A DNA stretch of 57,670 nt from Akkermansia muciniphila. Its GTDB lineage: Bacteria; Verrucomicrobiota; Verrucomicrobiia; Verrucomicrobiales; DEV007. The first letter of the stretch is position 1; each line of letters begins with the position of its first letter. This document shows positions 17,301-25,346 of the stretch, piece by piece. The position numbers and the translations under genes are program-made. A model generated the notes under the pieces. The model saw only the letters and a program-made list of their open reading frames with translations. It made no database searches and was not told the origin of the DNA. Location: the NCBI GenBank assembly GCA_945883495.1, contig CAMCXS010000033.1:1-57670 (forward strand). Direction: 5' to 3'.

Positions 17301-17806
17301 TCGGCTCCGTTCTGGCCGGTGTTGCGGAGGTGCCACTGGTAGCCAGCATTGCCGGGGCTATGCGGGAAAAGCGGATCGTTGGGAACCCAGCGACGCGCCC
17401 ACTGCCGGGCCAAGAGCGGTTCCGCGCCGCGCACACCGGGGAGTTGGCGAAGCTGCGCGGAGCCGGCCAACGCGGCATCGGCGGGACCAGCGAACTCGAC
17501 CACGGCATATTTCCCGCGTTGGGTCGCCTTGACTACGCCAGGGACGGCACGCAATGCCTTCATCCCCGCGGCGCCCGCCGCCAGATCGACGAGGACTTGG
17601 CGGCTAAGCCAACGGCGGCTGGCTTCATTGCGAGGCGCGCCCTTTTCGTAAAACACCAAAGACCCGCCCGGACCGGTTTCGGCGGGGGCCCGTTCATAGG
17701 CTTTGCCACCCACGGCGATCTGCGCTTGCGCTTGCGCGGCGGCCGGAGCCAAAGCGGCGCTGACCATCAGGAGGATGGAGAGGAGGAACTGGGGAGACAC
17801 TCGCAT
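14306..17806 (-). CDS. Secreted subtilisin-like (kexin-type) serine protease with P-domain and repeated C-terminal modules
   Basis: A 1166-residue exported S8 protease. The signal peptide is residues 1-25 or so ([19 protein letters not shown]). The catalytic triad is visible: Asp in [13 protein letters not shown] (about residue 190), His in DYHGTACAG (about 231) and Ser in [11 protein letters not shown] (about 422). A proprotein-convertase P-domain follows at about 530-620 ([32 protein letters not shown]). C-terminal to it are Ig-like/putative He_PIG segments ([21 protein letters not shown]) and two copies of a module with 'FQWKVSSE'/'FYWAVSSE' and 'D.L.F..DE'. The end ([20 protein letters not shown]) matches a terminal domain common in verrucomicrobial exoproteins. 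It probably degrades extracellular protein or processes surface proteins. The start at 17806 gives the signal peptide. Confidence 0.88.
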   Translation of the reverse strand: MRVSPQFLLSILLMVSAALAPAAAQAQAQIAVGGKAYERAPAETGPGGSLVFYEKGAPRNEASRRWLSRQVLVDLAAGAAGMKALRAVPGVVKATQRGKYAVVEFAGPADAALAGSAQLRQLPGVRGAEPLLARQWARRWVPNDPLFPHSPGNAGYQWHLRNTGQNGAEPGIDINVVTAWDTYKGTGVRIGIVDDGVALNHPDLTANADLANSYDFNDDDADPSPGEEDYHGTACAGVAAARGNNGQGGTGSAPQALVSGLRLIAEPSTDAQEADAISFKQDVVAIKSNSWGPFDSGYGTGGPGPLALAALQNAATNGRGGKGTILLWAAGNGNRSGDDSNYDGWANQPQVIAVSAINDRGRPAWYSEPGANILVCAPSNGGSQGITTTDLVGDDGYNEDGGLVEYPDFADTSYTNTFGGTSSATPTVAGVIALMLQANPNLTYRDVQEILVRTAVQNDEFSGGWVENGAPEELHFHHRYGAGMVDAAAACTMAATWTNVAPLQTRVLSQTNLAVPIPDADDNGISRTLTVPLSDNLRLEHVTVKVKATHPYVGNLEWRLTSPSGVTSTLARDRSSDYYANLDWTFMSTHFWGEQSQGNWKLEVFDRAADHTGTLDEFTVTFYGTTTSAPLGVPKITSNWIIVGREQWALKHQITASGFPTSYDAVRSYAVGLPAGLSINSTTGLISGTPLGSGIEEGYQFAQKGADFGYLESLFYMLESTPDLSTAVEQPTTLKIFPFGYGNPIRQTAITKDGVDAIETAAVENEEYSAIEFTANGPAKLEFQWKVSSEKNADYLVFTIDEEVEAFTSGEKDWTAVSAYVGPGPHNINIYYTKDPSVSKGQDKGWIDQLVITPTSAVPQITTDTIQAYQGVYLRESLEATHAPSSYAATGLPQGLSLHAPTGLIYGTVNTTGTFPVTVQATNSAGTASKTVTVQVGTTELGLADAIDAPQLVVTTSGNVPWAPQDFYTTDGKDAARSGAIADEGESVMNTEVTGPCKVVFYWAVSSETSCDFLRFYVDETLKESISGDSGWRRHGFLIPAGTHALKWSYQKDQLTAAGLDAGFVDRLGVYRDLDGDGIHEDLEAWFGTSDQAPTLVPNVRITRSGNTTSLTFPTVAGNDYRIEYSDDLVSWTRYPGTITATGTSTTWIDLNATNKPRRYYRVLIP

Positions 17807-17876
17807 GTGCGCGGGTTCGGGCCACCTTGGCAAGGGGGCTCACGCACCGCAAGCAGAATCGGCAGGACGGGAGCCA

Positions 17877-18044
17877 GAGCGTGAGAGCCCGAGAGCCCGA
17901 GAGCCCGAGAGCCCGAGAGCCCGAGAGCCCGAGAGCCCGAGAGCCCGAGAGCCCGAGAGCCCGAGAGCGTGAGAGCGTGAGAGCGTGAGAGCGTGAGAGC
18001 GTGAGAGCGTGAGCATGGCCTGATCGGCCTTGTGGACCGTTGCG
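17877..18044 (+). repeat. (GAGCCCGA)n/(GAGCGTGA)n microsatellite with palindromic tail, copy 2
   Basis: The 364-bp gap between the protease start (17806) and lpxA holds no gene. From about 17877 an 8-bp tandem array runs for roughly 135 bp: one GAGCGTGA, then about ten GAGCCCGA units, then about seven GAGCGTGA units. It is followed by GAGCATGGCCTGATCGGCC, which contains a GGCC...GGCC palindrome. The same arrangement occurs in short form at 11202-11260. The array is upstream of the protease gene and could vary in length by slippage. Confidence 0.85.
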
Positions 18045-18065
18045 GAGGGTTGCGCATTCTGGCAA

Positions 18066-18116
18066 CCGGAACGGCTTCCATCGGTAGGGCTGGTTGTCCT
18101 CAACCAGCCGTTCCGG
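18066..18116. repeat. REP-like nested hairpin
   Basis: Inner stem GGCTGGTTG (18088-18096) with CAACCAGCC (18101-18109) around a TCCT loop. Outer stem CCGGAACGGCT (18066-18076) with AGCCGTTCCGG (18106-18116). The two stems share AGCC, so alternative pairings are possible. A shorter relative (GGTTGTCCTCAACC.GCCGTTCC) is at 13581. It could act as a bidirectional terminator for lpxA (ending at 18171) or be a REP element. Confidence 0.5.
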
Positions 18117-18170
18117 AGGGGGGGGCGTCCGCGAGTCCGGAAACCGCCTGGACCAAGCGCCAGGCCTGGA

Positions 18171-18947
18171 TCAACGGATGATGCCGCGCGAACTGGAATC
18201 GACGAAGGCGATGATCTCCGCCAGCAGTCCGTCCACGTCCTCCATGCCCCGCAACTCGCCCAAGGCTTGCTGAACATTGAGATCCTTCCGGTAGAGCAAA
18301 CGGTGCGCTTCCTTGACCACGCGAACAGCGGCCTCGGAATATCCGTGCCGCTGCATTCCCACCACATTCACGCTCCGCACGGCCGCGGGATTGCCGTCCG
18401 CGATCATGTGCGGCGGCAAGTCCTGGACGATCTTGGTGCAGCCCCCAGTCATCGCGCCATCGCCCACCCGGCAAAACTGATGAACCGCCGAGAGCCCGCC
18501 CAGGATGACGTGATCCCCCACGATGACATGCCCGGCGAGGGTGCCGTTGTTCGAAAAGATGCAGTGATTCCCCACATAGCAGTCGTGCGCGATATGGGCG
18601 TAGGAGAGAAAATTGTTGTGGCTGCCGATGACCGTTTTGCCATCGGCGCTGGTGCCGCGGTGGATGGTGACAAACTCGCGGAAGGTATTGTCGTCACCGA
18701 TCTCGCAAAAGGTTGGCTCGCCTTTGTATTTCAGGTCCTGGGTTTGTTGGCCGATGGAGCCGAAGGCAAAAAAGCGGTTCCCCTTCCCCACGGTGAGCGG
18801 TCCGGCCAGGGTGACGTGGTTTTGCAACCAGCAGCCATCGCCCAAGCGCACCCCGGCGTGGATCACGCAATAGGGGCCGATCTCGACGTCCTCCCCGATT
18901 TCCGCGGAGGGATCGATGACGGCTGTGGGATGAATCCGCGAACCCAT
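18171..18947 (-). CDS. lpxA: UDP-N-acetylglucosamine acyltransferase LpxA
   Basis: A 258-residue left-handed beta-helix acyltransferase that transfers a 3-hydroxyacyl chain from ACP to UDP-GlcNAc, the first step of lipid A synthesis in the cytoplasm. Hexapeptide repeats fill residues 5-185 (IHPTAVIDPSAEIG, VEIGPYCVIHAGV). The LpxA signatures are clear: FGSIGQQTQDLKYKGE, HRGT, the catalytic His in YAHIAHDC (about residue 119), GGLSAVHQFCRVG and GNPAAVRSVN. It starts 7 nt after the lpxC/fabZ stop, forming the usual lipid A operon. Length is normal for the family. Confidence 0.95.
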   Translation of the reverse strand: MGSRIHPTAVIDPSAEIGEDVEIGPYCVIHAGVRLGDGCWLQNHVTLAGPLTVGKGNRFFAFGSIGQQTQDLKYKGEPTFCEIGDDNTFREFVTIHRGTSADGKTVIGSHNNFLSYAHIAHDCYVGNHCIFSNNGTLAGHVIVGDHVILGGLSAVHQFCRVGDGAMTGGCTKIVQDLPPHMIADGNPAAVRSVNVVGMQRHGYSEAAVRVVKEAHRLLYRKDLNVQQALGELRGMEDVDGLLAEIIAFVDSSSRGIIR

Positions 18948-18954
18948 GAATTCT

Positions 18955-20277
18955 TTATCTGTCCATTAGCGCGAACTTCAACTCCGCGCTTGAGGCGATC
19001 TCGCCGTTGACGGTGCACTTGCAAGCGGCGTGGCCGATGTTGCGCTTCACTTTGAGGAATTGCGCCTCGATCACCAAGGTATCACCCGGAACCACGAGAC
19101 GGCGGAACTTAATATCGTCCGCGCTGACGAAATACCCGATCTTGCCCTGATGCTCCGGCTTGCGGAGCATGATGATGCTGGCGACCTGGGCCATGGCCTC
19201 CAACTGCAAGACGCCAGGCATGATGGGATGACCGGGGAAATGGCCTTGGAAAAACGGCTCATTCACGGTGACCTGCTTCACGCCGGTGCACTTCGCATCC
19301 CCTTCGAAGTCAACAATCCGGTCCACCATGAGGAACGGGTAGCGATGCGGGAGGATGTGCATGATGTCCTCCACGTTGAGGATGCCCTTGCCGGTGGGGA
19401 CGAAGACCGGTTTCGGGATGGCGGCCTCGATCGCGCTGTAGGCTTCCCAGACTTTGCGGGCCATCTCCGTGTTCGGCCGGTGGCCCGGCTTGACGGCGAT
19501 GACGTGGCCCATGATGCGGCGGCCGCCGAGCATGAGATCGCCGATGATATCGAGGATCTTGTGGCGCACGAACTCGTCCTTGAAGCGGAGCGGCTCCTTG
19601 GTCATGACCTCCTGGTCCCGGATGACGACGGCGTTTTCGAGACTGCCGCCCTTGATGAGCCCCTTCTTCATGAGCGGCTCGACATCTTCGTAGTACACAA
19701 ACGTCCGGGCCGGGGCGATCTCCTTCTCGTAGGTCTCCGGATTGATCTCGAAGCTCTGGTATTGCGTGAAGCGCCCTTGCGGGCCCATCTGGGTGCAGCT
19801 GACACGGAAGTTCTTGTCCGGAACGATCGTCACCAAGGAACCGCCCGGCGTCTCCAGGTGGATCGGCTCGCGGACCTCGAAGACTTTGCGGAGCTGATCT
19901 TGCTTCTGCGACCCGGCCTTCTTGATCAATTCCACGAACGGGAGCGAAGAGCCGTCGGCGATCGGCGGCTCGTTGGCGTCCATTTCGACGATGGCGTTGT
20001 CGATCCCCATCCCGGTGAGGGCGGAGATGACGTGCTCCACGGTGTGCACCTTGACGCTGCCTTCGGCGATCGTGGTGGCACGTTCCACTTCCTGGACCCG
20101 GTCGATCGTGGCGGGGATGAATGGCGCGTCCTCGAGATCGACCCGGCGGAACTTGATCCCGTGATTGGCCGGAGCCGGCCGGAGGGTTAAGGAGACTTTT
20201 TCCCCGGTGTGAAGGGAGGTCCCCGCCAGCGTCGCGGCCTTGGCGAGGGTATGTTGGTGGTCGATCGGGCCTGCCAT
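18955..20277 (-). CDS. lpxC/fabZ: Bifunctional LpxC deacetylase / FabZ dehydratase fusion
   Basis: A 440-residue fusion. Residues 1 to about 290 are the UDP-3-O-acyl-GlcNAc deacetylase LpxC, the committed step of lipid A synthesis, with the zinc-site motifs HTVEHVISAL and HKILDIIGDL. Residues of about 300-440 are FabZ, the 3-hydroxyacyl-ACP dehydratase, with HRYPFLMVDRI and GHFPGHPIMPGVLQLEAMAQ. The fusion joins two enzymes that compete for the same 3-hydroxyacyl-ACP pool and is known from Bacteroidetes/Chlorobi and PVC bacteria, which supports the taxonomic guess. It is followed at once by lpxA. Confidence 0.95.
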   Translation of the reverse strand: MAGPIDHQHTLAKAATLAGTSLHTGEKVSLTLRPAPANHGIKFRRVDLEDAPFIPATIDRVQEVERATTIAEGSVKVHTVEHVISALTGMGIDNAIVEMDANEPPIADGSSLPFVELIKKAGSQKQDQLRKVFEVREPIHLETPGGSLVTIVPDKNFRVSCTQMGPQGRFTQYQSFEINPETYEKEIAPARTFVYYEDVEPLMKKGLIKGGSLENAVVIRDQEVMTKEPLRFKDEFVRHKILDIIGDLMLGGRRIMGHVIAVKPGHRPNTEMARKVWEAYSAIEAAIPKPVFVPTGKGILNVEDIMHILPHRYPFLMVDRIVDFEGDAKCTGVKQVTVNEPFFQGHFPGHPIMPGVLQLEAMAQVASIIMLRKPEHQGKIGYFVSADDIKFRRLVVPGDTLVIEAQFLKVKRNIGHAACKCTVNGEIASSAELKFALMDR

Positions 20278-20286
20278 AGCCCGCTC

Positions 20287-20314
20287 TAGTTAGGGAGGGG
20301 CGGGCCGGATTCAA
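20287..20314 (-). promoter_or_regulatory. Promoter of the lpxC/fabZ-lpxA operon
   Basis: On the minus strand TTGAAT (20314-20309), a 16-bp spacer and TAACTA (20292-20287). The ATG at 20277 begins 9 nt past the -10 box, so the 5' leader would be at most a few nucleotides. Confidence 0.5.
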
Positions 20315-20355
20315 GCGGCAAGTCGAATTTTCGTGCGGGGGAGCTGGAAATCCAC

Positions 20356-20946
20356 TCAGGTGCCGGGCGGCGGAAATTCGACCTTTTCGTAGAGATCGCC
20401 CACGCGAAACGTAATGCCGATTGACTCCAGAACAATCGCTTGGTCCGGCTCGGTGTAGGTGTCGCAGGTCCAGCGGCCTTCGCCATCTTTGCGGTGCAAT
20501 TCCGCCTCCATCCGATCTGGTTCGATCAGAAGATATTCCGAGAAGGTGTCGATCAGCCGGTACTCGGCGAACTTCTCATGCCGGTCGAGGGATCGGGTGG
20601 AGGGGGAGAGAACTTCGCAGATGAGTTGCGGGTTCCCGTAGGCATCTTCGACCTCGTCAAAGAAGTCGATCGGCCCACAGACAGCGGAGACGTCGGGATA
20701 CCGGAAAACATTGGCTTTTTCGATCCGGACCTTCATGTCGGAGCCGAAGGCGACGCACGGCCGGTCACGCAAGGCGGAGTGAATCTCGCTAAAGGTGTTG
20801 CCCGCCACGAGATTGTGCCGGTACCGCGCCCCGGCCATCGCCTCGACGACAATGCCATTCAAGTAGTCGCTTTTAAACGCCGCCTCGCGCTCGGCACGAA
20901 GATACTCGTGGGGAGTCAAGCAGCTGGGGCGTCGGAGGGCGCTCAT
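20356..20946 (-). CDS. Uma2 family (DUF820) restriction-endonuclease-like protein
   Basis: A 196-residue protein of the Uma2/DUF820 group, a PD-(D/E)XK nuclease fold. Typical features are LTPHEYLRAERE near the N-terminus, KSDYLNGIVVEAMAGA..RHN, FGSDMKVRI, YPDVSAVCGP and LICEVLSPSTRSLDRHEKFAEYR, with E in 'ICEVLSP' and D in 'YPDV' matching the expected metal ligands. Members are abundant in cyanobacteria, Planctomycetes and Verrucomicrobia; their role (mobile element, defence or repair) is not settled. It stands alone between the lipid A operon and the exchanger gene. Confidence 0.8.
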   Translation of the reverse strand: MSALRRPSCLTPHEYLRAEREAAFKSDYLNGIVVEAMAGARYRHNLVAGNTFSEIHSALRDRPCVAFGSDMKVRIEKANVFRYPDVSAVCGPIDFFDEVEDAYGNPQLICEVLSPSTRSLDRHEKFAEYRLIDTFSEYLLIEPDRMEAELHRKDGEGRWTCDTYTEPDQAIVLESIGITFRVGDLYEKVEFPPPGT

Positions 20947-21042
20947 GGGTTTAGACTACTCGGGTGAAAGGCGCTTTCCAGCAATGACTTTCAAACCGCT
21001 GGAACCCGGGCCCGCTTGGCGACGCAACATGCGGGCCCTGCT

Positions 21043-22041
21043 TCACGCCCGGATCGCATACAGCAGGGCGAGGGCGCCGATCACCACCACAAGGACCATG
21101 GCGGCATCGGGCTCGACGAAGCGAATGCGCTTTTCCACATGATAGAGCTGGCCGAGGACGGCGATCCCGGTGGCCAAGATCACAGCCAAGCCGGTGAGAA
21201 CATGAACCGGAGAAACCGCCGCCAGCAGCGGCCCGGGATAGCCCAGGTCCAGGGGCACGAAGAGGATCATGTTGAACGCGTTGCTCCCAAAAATGTTCCC
21301 GAGCGCCAGGTCGAACGCCCCCAAACGGACGGCCGCCAGGGTGGCCACGAGTTCGGGAAGCGAGGTGCTCAAGGCGACCAGGGTAGTGCCGACAAACGTG
21401 CTGCCGAGACCGCTCAATTCCGCGATTTTGGACGCCGACTCCGCCACGTGAGGCGCGGCGAAAAAGATCACCACGGCCGCGCCCAGAAAACCACCAACCG
21501 CCACGGGCAGTTTCATCCCCGGTTCCTTAGTGCCCTCCTGGACCTCTTGTGCCGAAAGCCGCTGATCAAAATAGACCATCCGCACAATCAACAAGTAGGC
21601 CCCGAGCACGGCCCAACTCCAGATGCCGACTCCGCCCACGGTCGTGGGGGGCACCTGGGCCCCGGAAGCAATTCCCGCCACGACGATCGCCGTCAACACG
21701 ATGCTCGTCGTCGCGGAAAGCGCATGCGCGGCCGAAGCCCGCGAGAGCATGCGACCACGCGACTGGGTGAAGAGATCCGCCACGGCCAGGATCGCCAGAT
21801 TGAATAGGCTACTGCCGAGCAGATCCCCCGCCGCCAAGTCCGGCAATCCCAGCTTTAGGGCATGAAGATCCACGGTCAGTTCCGGAAGCGAGGTTGCCAG
21901 GGCGAGGAAAATGCTCCCAACCACCAGCCGGCCCAGTTTGGTGATTTGGGCGATGGCATCGGCACATTTGGTCAGCAGGCTCGCGGCGATGACCACCACT
22001 GCTGCACCGGCGAGGAAGTGAAGAATCGCGGTTCCCAGCAT
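21043..22041 (-). CDS. Sodium/calcium exchanger family (CaCA) membrane protein
   Basis: A 332-residue integral membrane antiporter. The two inverted alpha-repeats of the CaCA superfamily are plain: ALATSLPELTVDLHALKLG..DLAAGDLLGSSLFNL in the N-half and ALSTSLPELVATLAAVRLGAFDLALGNIFGSNAFNM in the C-half. Each carries the conserved SLPE and G-S/N ion-binding residues. About ten transmembrane helices are visible. It probably exchanges Ca2+ for Na+ or H+ (YrbG/ChaA-like). The start at 22041 is preferred over an upstream in-frame GTG at 22077, which adds a charged, unhydrophobic extension. Confidence 0.85.
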   Translation of the reverse strand: MLGTAILHFLAGAAVVVIAASLLTKCADAIAQITKLGRLVVGSIFLALATSLPELTVDLHALKLGLPDLAAGDLLGSSLFNLAILAVADLFTQSRGRMLSRASAAHALSATTSIVLTAIVVAGIASGAQVPPTTVGGVGIWSWAVLGAYLLIVRMVYFDQRLSAQEVQEGTKEPGMKLPVAVGGFLGAAVVIFFAAPHVAESASKIAELSGLGSTFVGTTLVALSTSLPELVATLAAVRLGAFDLALGNIFGSNAFNMILFVPLDLGYPGPLLAAVSPVHVLTGLAVILATGIAVLGQLYHVEKRIRFVEPDAAMVLVVVIGALALLYAIRA

Positions 22042-22159
22042 CTCGACATCATGACGCCTCGCCGCCACTCGGGTCAACCAGGGTTTGGAGTCGCAGGAAA
22101 CGCTCCCCGGCTTGTCATTCGGCGAACTTGGTCGAGGGTGACGGCGGACCAGCTACGGA

Positions 22160-23893
22160 ATGGATGAGGGCATGGCATATGGCGTGATGCTGGCGGCGGG
22201 GGACGGGATGCCGCCGCTCTTTGCCCTCCTCGCGGTGATGCTGGTCTCGGTGGTGCTGGTTTCTTTGCTGCTGCTCCGCTTCCAGCAATCGCTGCTCGTC
22301 GCCTACTTCTGCTGTGGAATTCTCATCGCGAACACCGGCATCATGGGTTGGTTCGGCGGCGGGGAATCGCGCGAGGCGGTGCAGCAAATGGCGGACTTTG
22401 GGGTGGTGCTCTTGATGTTTGTCATCGGTCTGGAATTCTCCGTGAGCGAGTTGCGCTTCTTGCGGCGCTATGCGGTGAACGGGGGCGGGTTGCAGATGGG
22501 GATTTGCCTGTTGGTGACCATCGCCCTGGGTCGGCTCGGAGGACTGCCGTGGAATGCCTCGATCGTGCTGGCGGTGACCTTGGCCATGAGCTCAACCGCC
22601 ATCAGCCTGAAGACGCTCCAGGACATGGAGCTCTCGAACAGCCGGGGCGCCCGCTTCGCCCTGGGCGTGGCGATCTTGCAGGATTTGTTCATCATCGCCT
22701 TCCTCGTCTTGCTGCCGCTCATTTTGGGGAATGGCGCGAAGGACGCGCCCTGGACGTCGGAGATCGGATGGCTGGCGTTGCGCGGCACCGGATTCGTCGC
22801 CTTGGCGGCGGTGAGCGCCAAGTGGATCATCCCCGCCGTGCTTCAGGCCGTGGCCCGGACGCGCTCCCGGGAACTGTTCACCCTGGCGATGATGGGTTGC
22901 TGCCTCGGTTTAGCCTTCGTGGCGGGCTTGCTGGAACTGAGCTTGGCGCTCGGCGCGTTTGTCGCCGGTTTGGCCGTGAGCGAAACCGTCTACAAACACC
23001 GCATCCTTGCGGACATTCTCCCCATCAAGGATGTCTTCCTCACCCTCTTTTTCGTTTCCGTGGGGCTGCTCATCGATCTCCGGGTCGCGCTCGACAACAT
23101 CTGGTTGATTCTCGGCCTCACTCTGGCGCTGACCACCGGGAAGACCGCGATCATCACGGGAATCGCCTGGCACCTCGGCCTGAGCAACCGGCAGGCACTC
23201 CTCGGCGCTCTGTCCCTCGCCAGTGCGGGGGAGTTCTCGCTGCTGCTGCTGCAATACCCGGGCGTGGGCCAGCTCTGGTCACCGGACTTGCAGCAATCCT
23301 TGGTGGCGTCGTCCGCCCTTTCGATGGGCTTGGTGCCTTTCTTGGTGCGGCTCGCCGACCCGCTCGCGCTTTGGCTCAATTCACGGCGCATCGGCCCATC
23401 CCAGTCCCCGAAACGCGGGGAACAGCTGCCGATCCGGCAACGGGTCAAGGAGCTGAAGGGGCACGCCATCATCTGCGGGCACGGCGTGGTCGGCGCGGAG
23501 CTGAACCGGACTCTCCGCGACGCCGGGGTTCCCACGCTGATTATCGAGATGAACGTCGACACCGTCCGCCAGTTGATGCGGGAAGAACAAGCCGTGCTCT
23601 TCGCCGATGCGGCACACGAGGAAACTTGGCACTTGGCCCGGCTGCGGGATGCCTCGTTGGTCGCCTTCACGTTCCCAGATGCCGCCGCCGCCGCCGCCGC
23701 GCTCCACCACGTGCATGAAATCAATCGCGAGGTGGGCGTGATCGCCCGGGCGCGCTTTGCCCCGGACCGGACCCGGCTGGAACGCCTCGGCGTCAGCGTG
23801 GTGATCCACGATGAACGGGAAGCCGCCGCCGCCGCCGTGACCCAAACCTTGCGCTTGCTCGGGGAGCGCTCCCGCAAGAAAGGCTCTCGCTGA
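22160..23893 (+). CDS. CPA2-family cation/proton antiporter with TrkA-N domain (Kef-like)
   Basis: A 577-residue protein. Residues 1 to about 400 form 11-13 transmembrane helices of a KefB/KefC-type Na+/K+:H+ antiporter, including the helix with LGAFVAGLAVSETVYKHRI. Residues of about 430-560 are a cytoplasmic RCK/TrkA-N Rossmann domain with HAIICGHGVVGAEL and a following acidic residue in LIIEMN, the NAD(H)-binding pattern. Such proteins export potassium to protect the cytoplasm during electrophile or pH stress. It faces the divergent exchanger gene, so two ion antiporters share one intergenic region. Confidence 0.85.
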   Translation: MDEGMAYGVMLAAGDGMPPLFALLAVMLVSVVLVSLLLLRFQQSLLVAYFCCGILIANTGIMGWFGGGESREAVQQMADFGVVLLMFVIGLEFSVSELRFLRRYAVNGGGLQMGICLLVTIALGRLGGLPWNASIVLAVTLAMSSTAISLKTLQDMELSNSRGARFALGVAILQDLFIIAFLVLLPLILGNGAKDAPWTSEIGWLALRGTGFVALAAVSAKWIIPAVLQAVARTRSRELFTLAMMGCCLGLAFVAGLLELSLALGAFVAGLAVSETVYKHRILADILPIKDVFLTLFFVSVGLLIDLRVALDNIWLILGLTLALTTGKTAIITGIAWHLGLSNRQALLGALSLASAGEFSLLLLQYPGVGQLWSPDLQQSLVASSALSMGLVPFLVRLADPLALWLNSRRIGPSQSPKRGEQLPIRQRVKELKGHAIICGHGVVGAELNRTLRDAGVPTLIIEMNVDTVRQLMREEQAVLFADAAHEETWHLARLRDASLVAFTFPDAAAAAAALHHVHEINREVGVIARARFAPDRTRLERLGVSVVIHDEREAAAAAVTQTLRLLGERSRKKGSR

Positions 23894-23910
23894 GGAAAGG
23901 CGGTCTTCAC

Positions 23911-23938
23911 TTGCAAGCCGTCCATTTTTCCGTATTCG
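23911..23938 (+). promoter_or_regulatory. Possible promoter of the PPIase-Bat operon
   Basis: TTGCAA (23911-23916), a 16-bp spacer and TATTCG (23933-23938), 28 nt before the ATG at 23967. The -10 box is weak. It lies just after the antiporter stop and is the only candidate found before the operon. Confidence 0.35.
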
Positions 23939-23966
23939 AATGCGGCAAACCGGAGATTTCCCGGCC

Positions 23967-25346
23967 ATGACTCCCGAAGCACCCCGTGACCAACCCAAAC
24001 CGAGCGGGCTAAACTTCTCCCTGCCCGAGCTCCCGCGTTCCTCCAAAGGGACGCTGCTTCCATCCACGCAGCAGCTGCTCATTGGCATCGCGGTCGTGGT
24101 CCTGTTGAACTTTGTCCTGTCCCTACTTCCGCGGCGTTCCGCGGAAAGTCCGGCCGCAAGCGCCACCACTGGGGCTCAACTGGCGGCGGACGACCTCAAG
24201 AAGCTCGCCCTGAAAATGGAACAGCAAGGTCTCACCCAAGCCGCCGCGGGCGCCTGGATGGAGTACCTCACCGCCGCACAACCCGAAGCCAAGGAGGCCG
24301 CCGGAATTTGGTATCGCGTCGGCAAGCTGCACCAAGACGCCCACGATTACGAACCAGCGCTCAACGCCTTCTACCGGGCGGAAGCTCTCCAATCCGGCGA
24401 TGCGGAGCTCTCCACGGATCTCGGAAGGCGCATCGAAGAATCCTTGTCCGCCATCGGCCGCTTCGCCGCGCTCCGCCACGAATTGGCCGGACGAGTCGCC
24501 CTGGACCAAGACGCCGCCAAGTCCGGCAGCGCCGTGGTCGCGGAAATCGGCAACGAGAAGATCACCGAAGCGGATCTCGACCGGAAGATCGAAGACCGGA
24601 TCGAAAGCGAACTCGCCCGTCTCGGCAACCGCATCCCCGAACCGGAGCGCTCCAAGCAGAAGGAAGCGATGCTCTCGCAATTCGCCGCCAAGGAAGCCCG
24701 GCTCCAGTTTCTCCAACAACTCGTAGCTGAGGAAGTGCTTTACCGGAAAGCGGTGCAAATCGAACTCCCGGAGAAGCCGGAAGTGCGCCGGCAGCTGGAG
24801 GAAACCCGGCGCGGCATGCTGGCCGGACTCGTCATGCAACGGCGGATCGAGGATTACGCCCGGGTCAGCGAGGACGAGGTCAAAGCCCGCTACGAGGCGA
24901 ACAAGGAGAGCCTGCGCCTCCCAGAATCCCTCCGCGTCAGCCGCGTCAGCCTTCCCACCGCCGAGGCCGCCCAGAAACGGATCGCCGAAGGCAGCGGCGG
25001 GACCGATTGGCAAGAAGTCGCCGAACCGCTCGCGAAAGGCCAGCCTGTCCCCGGATTGAAGGCGGAAGCGAAACTCGACGCCCTCTGGTCCAGCCGAGCC
25101 AAGGAAATCGTGCCCGAAGCCTTCGCGGCCGAGGATGGGACGTTCCACGTTTTCCTGGTGCGCGAGCGGACCGAGTCACGCATTCCCGCCTTCGAGGAAG
25201 TCGCGGACCGCTTGGCCCAAGAAACGCAGCGGGAAAAGGAACAACGCGTCCAAGGGGAACTCCTGGACCAGTTGCGCCGCGAGTTCGACGTGGTGCTCCA
25301 CCTGGACCGCTTCGGAAAGCCTGAGCCGGAGGCCAAGCAACCGTGA
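23967..25346 (+). CDS. Membrane-anchored peptidyl-prolyl isomerase (SurA/PpiC-like) with TPR-like region
   Basis: A 459-residue protein with an N-terminal membrane anchor (QLLIGIAVVVLLNFVLSLL, about residues 30-48). A TPR-like helical region follows (QGLTQAAAGAWMEYL.., ALNAFYRAEALQSGDAELS). Then comes a SurA-N/PpiC-type chaperone region (VAEIGNEKITEADLDRKI, LVAEEVLYRKAVQ) and a degenerate parvulin-like domain (LRVSRVSLPTAEAAQKRI...FHVFLVRERTESRIPAFEEV). It should face the periplasm and help fold exported proteins. Its stop overlaps the next start (GTGA), which ties it to the Bat genes. Confidence 0.7.
   Translation: MTPEAPRDQPKPSGLNFSLPELPRSSKGTLLPSTQQLLIGIAVVVLLNFVLSLLPRRSAESPAASATTGAQLAADDLKKLALKMEQQGLTQAAAGAWMEYLTAAQPEAKEAAGIWYRVGKLHQDAHDYEPALNAFYRAEALQSGDAELSTDLGRRIEESLSAIGRFAALRHELAGRVALDQDAAKSGSAVVAEIGNEKITEADLDRKIEDRIESELARLGNRIPEPERSKQKEAMLSQFAAKEARLQFLQQLVAEEVLYRKAVQIELPEKPEVRRQLEETRRGMLAGLVMQRRIEDYARVSEDEVKARYEANKESLRLPESLRVSRVSLPTAEAAQKRIAEGSGGTDWQEVAEPLAKGQPVPGLKAEAKLDALWSSRAKEIVPEAFAAEDGTFHVFLVRERTESRIPAFEEVADRLAQETQREKEQRVQGELLDQLRREFDVVLHLDRFGKPEPEAKQP

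Noticed and set aside
16157-17884. Long open frame (575 codons) on the plus strand opposite the protease gene
   Set aside because: It is antisense to a gene with intact catalytic motifs; its composition is Arg/His-rich and repetitive, as expected for the mirror frame of GC-rich coding DNA.
17877-18012. Possible CRISPR array
   Set aside because: The repeat is an 8-bp unit without spacers and there are no cas genes.
19030-20190. 386-codon open frame opposite lpxC/fabZ
   Set aside because: Antisense of a certain gene; the Asp/His/Leu-rich product has no protein-like domain pattern.
22348-23718. 456-codon open frame in another frame of the Kef-like gene
   Set aside because: Shadow of the antiporter gene; the product is Arg/Ala/Gly-rich without membrane helices or motifs.
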